Source of the DNA: an uncultured Clostridium sp.
GTDB lineage: Bacteria > Bacillota_A > Clostridia > TANB77 > CAG-508
Direction: 5' to 3'
Assembly (NCBI GenBank): GCA_947382445.1
Contig: CANCZH010000081.1
Location: 1-6,878 of the forward strand
Length of the DNA: 6,878 bases
Under the pieces are notes generated by a model. It was given only the letters and a program-made list of their open reading frames with translations. It was not told the origin of the DNA and made no database searches. Positions 1 through 4,854 of the stretch are shown piece after piece. Position numbers and translations under genes: made by a program. How positions within the stretch are numbered: position 1 is the first letter of the stretch; each line of letters starts with the position of its first letter.

Positions 1-224
1 ATTTCATTATTTTTGACTTCTTCTAATTTTTCATGAATCCAATTATATTCATCTGCAAGTTCTGTAAAATCCCCATCATCATTTAAATTACTCATAACTG
101 CATCCATAACTTGGTCTTCTATATCAGTAATTTCATATTCATTATATTCTCTATCTCGGATTTCCACACCAATATTTTCTAATAGTTCAACTTCTCTTTC
201 ATCAAGTCTACCTAAAATTCTCAT
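1..224 (-). CDS. Small acidic hypothetical protein, partial (3' end beyond window)
   Basis: This open frame of 74 codons starts at the ATG at 224-222 and runs off the left edge without a stop, so only the N-terminus is visible. It begins MRILGRLDEREVELLENIGV and is rich in Asp and Glu, with a helical look, no signal peptide and no membrane segment; it is probably cytoplasmic. The start is supported by an AGAGGAG ribosome binding site at 237-231, six bases upstream and lying inside the last codons of the preceding gene. A nearer ATG at 228-226 overlaps that gene's stop codon but hits a TAG after six codons, so it is not used. The three-base gap implies co-transcription, probably coupled translation, with the membrane protein gene upstream. 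I do not recognise the family. The gene itself is well supported by start, binding site and spacing; its function is unknown. Confidence 0.72.
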   Translation of the reverse strand, partial: MRILGRLDEREVELLENIGVEIRDREYNEYEITDIEDQVMDAVMSNLNDDGDFTELADEYNWIHEKLEEVKNNE

Positions 225-227
225 ACA

Positions 228-1070
228 TTACTCCTCTAATATATTTATATCATCTGCATCAATTTCACCATTAAAACTAAAGTTTCCATCAGAATCTTCA
301 TTTAAAGAATCATCTTCAACATCATTAAGTATAGATTTTCCATCTTCATCAATAATATATATAACTGTTTCACCATAAAATACCATTGTAATTTTTTCTT
401 CTTCTCCTAAGAAAGATATTTTAATATCTATACTAGTTATATTATTATCACCAGTTGATTTTACTGGTTTTTCAATATCTACTAATTTCATTTCTTTCTC
501 TTCATCAGAAAATTGTGCAATATTTTCTGAACTAGTATTAGTAGTATTTTCAGTTGTTTCTTGACTACCCATTTGACCGAATGCCTCAACCATAAGTAAT
601 AAAGTAGTATATGACTGTGGTAATTCTTTAAAAGCATCTGTTACTTTTTTAATTTCATCACTATCATCATCAATAGAAGAATATTCATCTAAAAATTTTG
701 AATCATCACCATTTATATTACTATATGCAAGATACGCTTTTGCATCAACACAATCTTCTAAAAAAGTTTCCATATCATCTTTATCCATATAACCTGCTAC
801 GAATTTTTCAGCAGCATCTTTGTAGAATTCATCTATTCCTTCACCAATTTTTTTATCATCTTTTGTTTCATTTTTTACAGTATTTTTAGTTGTGTTCTTT
901 GTTGTATTTTCTGATGTTTCATTTCCTCCAAATTTAATTTTTGAATTATCCTTTTTATTATTTTTTTCACTCATTCCCATAACAACGAATATAACTATTG
1001 CAACTATTATTACAATTATAGCAATTATTGCTGGAATCAATACTTTCTTATTCTTTAAAATATTATTCAT
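228..1070 (-). CDS. Single-pass membrane protein with acidic extracytoplasmic domain, function unknown
   Basis: The 280-residue product has a short Lys-containing N-terminus and one very hydrophobic helix at about residues 10-32. A charged, Asn/Lys/Thr-rich linker (about 34-75) follows. The positive residues before the helix suggest an N-in topology, so most of the protein would lie outside the membrane. The outer part contains a probably helical domain (about 77-166), a second Thr/Asn-rich linker (about 171-183), a segment with alternating hydrophobic residues that looks like beta strands (about 195-247), and a very acidic tail. No cleavage site or lipobox is evident, so it is an anchor rather than a secreted protein. 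The start ATG has a strong GGAGG at 1081-1077, six bases away, and a promoter just upstream. The gene is first in a unit with the small acidic gene that follows 3 bp after its stop. It is transcribed away from the Fic module. I do not recognise a named family and assign no function. Confidence 0.85.
   Translation of the reverse strand: MNNILKNKKVLIPAIIAIIVIIVAIVIFVVMGMSEKNNKKDNSKIKFGGNETSENTTKNTTKNTVKNETKDDKKIGEGIDEFYKDAAEKFVAGYMDKDDMETFLEDCVDAKAYLAYSNINGDDSKFLDEYSSIDDDSDEIKKVTDAFKELPQSYTTLLLMVEAFGQMGSQETTENTTNTSSENIAQFSDEEKEMKLVDIEKPVKSTGDNNITSIDIKISFLGEEEKITMVFYGETVIYIIDEDGKSILNDVEDDSLNEDSDGNFSFNGEIDADDINILEE
861..908 (-). repeat. Four tandem 12-bp units encoding NxTK tetrapeptides
   Basis: Residues 55-70 of the membrane protein read NTTK-NTTK-NTVK-NETK, four in-frame copies of a 12-bp unit. 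The DNA copies differ at several positions, including synonymous changes such as AAT/AAC and AAG/AAA, so the repeat is not a fresh duplication. It lies in the linker between membrane helix and folded domain, where a flexible, polar spacer is expected. Copy number may vary between strains, but this window cannot show that. Confidence 0.75.
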
Positions 1071-1098
1071 TTTCTACCTCCAAATTTTAATTATCTCT

Positions 1099-1127
1099 AT
1101 TATATTTTGTATAATGTAAAAAGTAAA
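1099..1127 (-). promoter_or_regulatory. Sigma-A promoter of the membrane-protein unit
   Basis: On the minus strand a -35 box TTTACT (1127-1122) is followed by exactly 17 bases and a perfect -10 box TATAAT (1104-1099). Transcription would start near 1092. That leaves a leader of about 20 bases, enough for the GGAGG at 1081-1077 ahead of the start at 1070. It is divergent from the Fic promoter, whose -10 box lies about 80 bp away. Confidence 0.7.
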
Positions 1128-1165
1128 TACTTTTTAATAATAAAATATTAAAAAAGCTAGTATTT
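1125..1165. repeat. AT-rich inverted repeat between divergent promoters
   Basis: The inner arms TTTTTAATA (1131-1139) and TATTAAAAA (1146-1154) are perfect complements around a 6-base centre. Outside them AAATACT (1125-1131) is matched by AGTATTT (1159-1165), with four extra bases on the right side. The dyad overlaps the -35 box of the leftward promoter and the expected -35 position of the rightward one, a fitting place for an operator. It is almost pure A/T, so chance symmetry is a real alternative. Confidence 0.4.
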
Positions 1166-1177
1166 TTGTGGCTTTTA

Positions 1178-1186
1178 TGGTATAAT
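1178..1186 (+). promoter_or_regulatory. Extended -10 promoter of the Fic toxin-antitoxin operon
   Basis: TGGTATAAT at 1178-1186 is a TGn extension joined to a perfect TATAAT. The hexamer 17 bases upstream (TAGTAT, 1158-1163) is a poor -35 match, which fits an extended -10 promoter. Transcription would begin near 1193. That gives a leader of about 34 bases carrying an AGGAG at 1215-1219, seven bases ahead of the antitoxin ATG. No second promoter is seen before the toxin, so both genes should share this one. Confidence 0.7.
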
Positions 1187-1226
1187 AGAAATGTAGTGAG
1201 TCATAAAAAAAGAGAGGAGAAAAATT

Positions 1227-1400
1227 ATGTTTAATATGTCAAAAGAAGATAAATTCAACTTTGATATTGCTAATCTTAAACAAGATTTTGCTATTGAAAA
1301 TATGAACATAACAGACTCAGATGTAGAAATATTAAAAAGATACTCAAATTCAGAAATATCTGAAAGCGAAATGATAGATATTTTCAAAAAAGGAATTTAA
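1227..1400 (+). CDS. VbhA-like antitoxin of the Fic toxin (57 aa)
   Basis: This frame encodes 57 residues starting MFNMSKEDKFNFDIANLKQD and ends at TAA 1398-1400. The start is supported by AGGAG at 1215-1219 with a seven-base spacer. Class I Fic modules place a small antitoxin just before the toxin; it inserts a helix with the motif (S/T)xxxE(G/N) into the Fic active site, and its Glu blocks productive ATP binding. Here residues 20-25 read DFAIEN: Glu24 and Asn25 fit, but Asp stands where Ser or Thr is usual. The following stretch, ITDSDVEILKRYSNSEISES (28-47), resembles the pattern I know from VbhA-family antitoxins of Bacillota. The toxin begins 4 bp after the stop. The assignment rests on position, size, the inhibitory motif and this resemblance. 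The antitoxin role is inferred; the gene itself is secure. It should act in the cytoplasm as a one-to-one inhibitor and perhaps as a folding partner of the toxin. Confidence 0.82.
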   Translation: MFNMSKEDKFNFDIANLKQDFAIENMNITDSDVEILKRYSNSEISESEMIDIFKKGI

Positions 1401-1404
1401 TTAG

Positions 1405-2010
1405 ATGGAAAATTTTTATAATACACAAAATTCAATTTATTGCTATCCTGGAACTAATATATTAAAAAATAAATTAGATATCCATGATAGCAATAAATTA
1501 TTTAAACTAGAAAAGCAAATCGTTTTAGCTAAATCATATATTCTAAGACAAAATAACAATATAGGCAATTTTGATAAACAACATTTTGTGTCTATACATA
1601 AATTTTTATTTGGAGATTTATATCCATTTGCAGGAAAATTCAGAACAGAAAATATTTCAAAAGGAGAATTCACTTTTGCTTGGTGGGAATATATAGAAAG
1701 CGAATTAGATAGATTACTATTAGAACTTAAGTCAGAAAATTATTTAAATGATTTAGATAAAAAATCTTTATCAATAAGACTGGCATATTATCTTTCAGAA
1801 TTAAATGTTCTCCACCCATTTAGAGAAGGAAATGGTAGAACAATTAGAGAATTTATTAGAGAACTCGCATTAAAAAATAATTATATTCTAGACCTACAAA
1901 ATACAACGCCAGAAGAAATTTTTAATGCATGTGTAAAATCAGTATATGATACAACAGATTTAGAAAAAATTTTATATAATTGTTTAAAAGAAAACATACC
2001 ACATACATAA
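1405..2010 (+). CDS. fic: Fic-domain AMP-transferase, toxin of a toxin-antitoxin pair
   Basis: The 201-residue protein is a single Fic domain. The active-site motif HPFREGNGRTIR is complete at residues 137-148: catalytic His137, acidic Glu141 for Mg2+, the GNGR phosphate-binding loop (142-145) and Arg148, the Arg that antitoxin Glu residues normally engage. The flap that orients the target is visible as FRTENISKGEFTFA at 79-92, after the usual YPFAG. Fic enzymes transfer AMP from ATP to a hydroxyl of a target protein. Related class I toxins modify DNA gyrase and topoisomerase IV and stop growth, but the target here is not readable from sequence. I see no (S/T)xxxE(G/N) motif in the protein itself, so inhibition must come from the upstream antitoxin. 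The start ATG lies 4 bp after the antitoxin stop. Its only binding site is a modest AAGGAA at 1389-1394, ten bases away inside the antitoxin gene, which would favour antitoxin over toxin synthesis. There is no sign of truncation. Confidence 0.93.
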   Translation: MENFYNTQNSIYCYPGTNILKNKLDIHDSNKLFKLEKQIVLAKSYILRQNNNIGNFDKQHFVSIHKFLFGDLYPFAGKFRTENISKGEFTFAWWEYIESELDRLLLELKSENYLNDLDKKSLSIRLAYYLSELNVLHPFREGNGRTIREFIRELALKNNYILDLQNTTPEEIFNACVKSVYDTTDLEKILYNCLKENIPHT

Positions 2011-2031
2011 AAAGTATGTGGTATATTTTTT
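1996..2031. terminator. Bidirectional terminator shared by fic and clpB
   Basis: ATACCACATAC (1996-2006) and GTATGTGGTAT (2014-2024) form a perfect 11-bp stem with a 7-base loop, followed on the plus strand by six T (2026-2031). On the minus strand the stem is followed by GTTTTCTTTT, so it can also end clpB transcripts. The left arm is the last four codons of fic (Ile-Pro-His-Thr), the fic stop TAA is in the loop, and the clpB stop codon lies in the T tract. Confidence 0.88.
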
Positions 2032-4618
2032 AAGAAATAGTTAATTCATTTCCATTAAATCCAATTGTTACTTTTGAATTTGGAACAACTACTTGTTCTA
2101 GTATTTTTCTAGCAATTAACGTCTCAAGTTTCTTTTGAACAAATCTTCTAAGTGGACGAGCACCATAAACTGGGTCATATCCATTATCTATTAAATATTT
2201 TTTAGCTTCATCTGTTAATTTAATTTCAATTTGATTGCTTTCTAGTCTTTTATTCAAATCAATAATTAATAAATCTAATATTTTTTCAATTTCATCTTTC
2301 TTTAAAGGTTTATATAAAATTATCTCACTTAAACGATTTAAAAATTCAGGTCTAAATGATTGTTTTAATAATCCATTAACTTTTTCTTCTGTTTCAATAG
2401 AAATATTACCATCTTTATCTATTCCTTCTAAAATGTATTCGGAACCTAAATTAGATGTAAGAATAATAATAGTATTTTTAAAATCAACTGTTCTTCCTTG
2501 TGAATCGGTAATTCTTCCATCATCTAAAACTTGTAATAAAACATTAAATACATCAGGATGTGCTTTTTCTATTTCATCAAATAATATAACTGAATATGGT
2601 TTTCTTCTAACGGCTTCTGTCAATTGTCCACCTTCTTCATATCCTACATATCCTGGAGGTGCACCAATAAGTCTTGAAACAGAGTATTTTTCCATATATT
2701 CGGACATATCTATTCTAATCATATTGTGTTCATCATCAAACAATGCTTCTGCCAAAGCTTTTGCAAGTTCTGTTTTACCAACACCAGTTGGTCCTAAAAA
2801 CATAAATGAACCAATTGGTCTATTAGGATCTTGTATTCCAGCTCTTGAACGAATAATAGCATCAGTAACTTTTGTAACTGCGTCATCTTGCCCAATTACT
2901 CTTTCGTGAAGTATATTTCCTAAATTCAAAATCTTTTCTCTTTCACTTTCCATTAATTTTGAAACAGGTATTCCAGTCCATTTAGCAATAATCTTAGTAA
3001 TTTCTTCATCAGTTACTTTCGTTCTAAGTAAACTAGATTCTTTAGATTTTGTTGCAATTTCCTCCTCTTGTTTTAACTCAGTTTGAATTTGAGGTAACTT
3101 ACCATATTTTAGTTCAGCAGCTTTATTTAAATCATAATTTCTTTCAGCATTTTCAATTTCAGCATTTACTCTTTCTAACTCTTCACGCAACTTCTGAACC
3201 TTAGAAATAGCATCTTTTTCATTATCCCATTTTGCCTTCATTTCATTAAACTTAGTTTTCATTTCAGCTATTTCTTTTCTAATTTCTTCTAATCTTTTTT
3301 GAGATAATTCATCTTTTTCTTTCTTTAATGCTGTTTCTTCAATTTGATACTGAGTTATTTTATGAGAAATTTCATCAAGTTCAATAGGCATAGATTCCAT
3401 TTCTGTTTTTATCATCGAACATGCTTCATCAATTAAATCTATTGCTTTATCTGGTAAAAATCTATCAGAAATATACCTATGAGAAAGTGTTGCAGCAGTA
3501 ATTATAGCATTATCGCTGATTTCAACGCCATGATAAACTTCATATCTTTCTTTAAGTCCTCTTAGTATAGAAATAGTATCCTCAACTGTTGGCTCATCAA
3601 CCATAACATGTTGAAAACGTCTCTCCAAAGCAGGGTCTTTTTCTATATATTTTCTATATTCATTTAAAGTTGTAGCTCCTATACAATGAAGCTCTCCTCT
3701 TGCAAGCATTGGTTTTAAAAGATTTCCTGCATCCATAGCTCCATCTGTTTTACCTGCACCAACAATAGTATGAAGTTCGTCAATAAATAAAATTATTCTT
3801 CCATCGCTTTTCTTAACTTCTTGTAAAACAGCTTTTAATCTTTCTTCAAATTCTCCTCTATATTTTGCTCCTGCTACTAATGCTCCCATATCTAAAGAAA
3901 AAATCGTACAATTTTTTAATGCTTCTGGAACATCACCTCTAAGAATTCTTAATGCCAATCCTTCTGCTATTGCTGTTTTTCCAACACCTGGTTCACCAAT
4001 TAAACAAGGATTATTTTTAGTCTTTCTCGAAAGAATTCTTATAACATTTCTAATCTCATCATCTCTACCAATAACAGGATCAAGTTTTTGTTTTCTTGCC
4101 ATTTCCACTAAATCTGTTCCATATTTTTCTAAAACATTATACGTTTCTTCTGGATTATCTGAAGTAACTCTTTGTCCTCCTCTTACATCAGATAACACTT
4201 TCATAAACTCATCTTTCTTAATGTTAAAAATTCTAAATAGCTCTTTAATTTTGTTATTTCCTTTATTAAATAAAGCTATCATTAAATGCTCAACAGAAAC
4301 ATATTCATCTTTCATTTGTTCAGCAACTTTTTCGCTATCTAAAAGCACATTATCTACATCTTGAGTTACATATATTTTATCAGCCTCACGTGAACCCATC
4401 ACTTTAGGTAATTTTGAAATTTCAGATTTCACACTGTTTTCAAAACTTTCACTTACATTCATTTTTTTCAATATTTGTTTTATTAAACTATCATCTATTG
4501 AAATTAAAGAATATAAAATATGAATTTGCTCAATTTGTTGATTTTGATTTTCTATAGCAACATTTTGTGCATTTTGTATTACCTCCATTGACTTTTGCGT
4601 TAATTTTTGTGTATTCAT
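2030..4618 (-). CDS. clpB: ClpB protein disaggregase (Hsp100 AAA+ chaperone)
   Basis: ClpB forms a hexameric ring that pulls proteins out of aggregates by ATP hydrolysis, working with DnaK in the cytoplasm. The 862-residue product has the full ClpB layout and near-standard length. It has an N-terminal Clp repeat domain (about 1-145) and a first AAA+ module with Walker A GEPGVGKT (208-215), Walker B ILFIDE (276-281) and pore loop KYRG (252-255). A long coiled-coil middle domain (about 400-525) marks it as ClpB rather than ClpA or ClpC. The second AAA+ module has Walker A GPTGVGKT (609-616), Walker B VILFDE (677-682), pore loop GYVGYEEGG (656-664) and sensor-2 GARPLRR (819-825). No catalytic residue is missing, and I see no ClpP-binding IGF-type loop. 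I chose ATG 4618 over an in-frame GTG at 4627 because the GTG lies inside the AGGTGA binding site. Transcription is from a CIRCE-controlled promoter, implying HrcA heat-shock repression. It converges with fic. Confidence 0.97.
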   Translation of the reverse strand: MNTQKLTQKSMEVIQNAQNVAIENQNQQIEQIHILYSLISIDDSLIKQILKKMNVSESFENSVKSEISKLPKVMGSREADKIYVTQDVDNVLLDSEKVAEQMKDEYVSVEHLMIALFNKGNNKIKELFRIFNIKKDEFMKVLSDVRGGQRVTSDNPEETYNVLEKYGTDLVEMARKQKLDPVIGRDDEIRNVIRILSRKTKNNPCLIGEPGVGKTAIAEGLALRILRGDVPEALKNCTIFSLDMGALVAGAKYRGEFEERLKAVLQEVKKSDGRIILFIDELHTIVGAGKTDGAMDAGNLLKPMLARGELHCIGATTLNEYRKYIEKDPALERRFQHVMVDEPTVEDTISILRGLKERYEVYHGVEISDNAIITAATLSHRYISDRFLPDKAIDLIDEACSMIKTEMESMPIELDEISHKITQYQIEETALKKEKDELSQKRLEEIRKEIAEMKTKFNEMKAKWDNEKDAISKVQKLREELERVNAEIENAERNYDLNKAAELKYGKLPQIQTELKQEEEIATKSKESSLLRTKVTDEEITKIIAKWTGIPVSKLMESEREKILNLGNILHERVIGQDDAVTKVTDAIIRSRAGIQDPNRPIGSFMFLGPTGVGKTELAKALAEALFDDEHNMIRIDMSEYMEKYSVSRLIGAPPGYVGYEEGGQLTEAVRRKPYSVILFDEIEKAHPDVFNVLLQVLDDGRITDSQGRTVDFKNTIIILTSNLGSEYILEGIDKDGNISIETEEKVNGLLKQSFRPEFLNRLSEIILYKPLKKDEIEKILDLLIIDLNKRLESNQIEIKLTDEAKKYLIDNGYDPVYGARPLRRFVQKKLETLIARKILEQVVVPNSKVTIGFNGNELTIS

Positions 4619-4623
4619 AAAAT

Positions 4624-4629
4624 TCACCT
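4624..4629 (-). promoter_or_regulatory. clpB ribosome binding site that decides the start codon
   Basis: The minus strand reads AGTAGGTGAATTTTATG. AGGTGA (4629-4624) sits five bases before the ATG at 4618, a normal spacing. The upstream in-frame GTG at 4627-4625 is part of this site and has no binding site of its own, so a three-residue longer N-terminus is unlikely. Confidence 0.75.
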
Positions 4630-4671
4630 ACTTTTCTTTATATATAATCATTATTTCTAATTACAAAAAAT

Positions 4672-4700
4672 ATTATACTCCTCATTTTTAGCAAAGTCAA
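4672..4700 (-). promoter_or_regulatory. clpB: Sigma-A promoter of clpB
   Basis: On the minus strand TTGACT (4700-4695) and TATAAT (4677-4672) are separated by exactly 17 bases, a near-consensus sigma-A promoter. Transcription would start near 4665, giving a leader of about 47 bases. Such a strong promoter fits a gene that is held down by a repressor and released under stress. Confidence 0.85.
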
Positions 4701-4714
4701 TAAGAGAGTGCTAA
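4688..4714. promoter_or_regulatory. CIRCE operator (HrcA binding site) of clpB
   Basis: The CIRCE consensus is TTAGCACTC-N9-GAGTGCTAA. Here the plus strand has TTAGCAAAG (4688-4696), nine bases, then a perfect GAGTGCTAA (4706-4714). One arm is exact and the other matches six of nine positions, with spacing exact. It overlaps the -35 box of the clpB promoter, so bound HrcA would block RNA polymerase. CIRCE more often controls groESL and dnaK operons; its use at clpB is known in some Bacillota. Confidence 0.85.
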
Positions 4715-4762
4715 TTTATATCATCAATTTTTATCCATAATATTTAGCACAAAAAGTATTAA

Positions 4763-4831
4763 TATAAAATAAAAATAGTAAATTATTTTATTAAAAACTT
4801 CACGTCTCTAAATAATTTACTATCTTTATTT
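4763..4831 (-). terminator. AT-rich hairpin terminator after the DUF2207 gene
   Basis: AAATAATTTACTAT (4810-4823) and ATAGTAAATTATTT (4775-4788) form a perfect 14-bp stem around a 21-base loop. After one A-C mismatch, seven more pairs (4825-4831 with 4767-4773) can extend it to 22 bp. On the minus strand the core stem is followed by a T-rich run (4774-4763). It starts 23 bases after the stop of the DUF2207 gene and lies before the clpB promoter, so it separates the two units. The stem is A/T-rich, which lowers certainty on efficiency. Confidence 0.72.
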
Positions 4832-4854
4832 CTGTTATAAATATATCAAACATC

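Noticed and set aside
698..1119. Plus-strand open frames opposite the membrane protein gene, including a His/Leu-rich one.
   Set aside because: They are antisense shadows of a gene with a good promoter and binding site, have low-complexity translations, and lack convincing starts.
1175..1387. Minus-strand open frame of 70 codons over the antitoxin region.
   Set aside because: It is opposite the antitoxin gene, which has the promoter, binding site and family resemblance; the antisense product has no recognisable features.
1227..2031. Recent horizontal acquisition of the Fic pair by a mobile element.
   Set aside because: No transposase, integrase, attachment-type repeat or composition change flanks the pair; its base and codon use matches the neighbours.
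4166..4183. Possible internal start of a short ClpB form, as at the E. coli internal GTG, because AGAGGAGGA (4183-4175) lies just before Val151.
   Set aside because: Val151 is encoded by GTT and no ATG, GTG or TTG in frame follows at a usable distance; the purine-rich run simply encodes Arg-Gly-Gly.
4625..4627. GTG start for clpB, three codons upstream of the chosen ATG.
   Set aside because: The GTG is part of the AGGTGA binding site serving the ATG at 4618, and no other binding site lies at a suitable distance before it.
4619..4760. CtsR operator (direct heptad repeat GGTCAAA type) at clpB.
   Set aside because: No such repeat is present in the upstream region; only CIRCE-type half-sites are seen.
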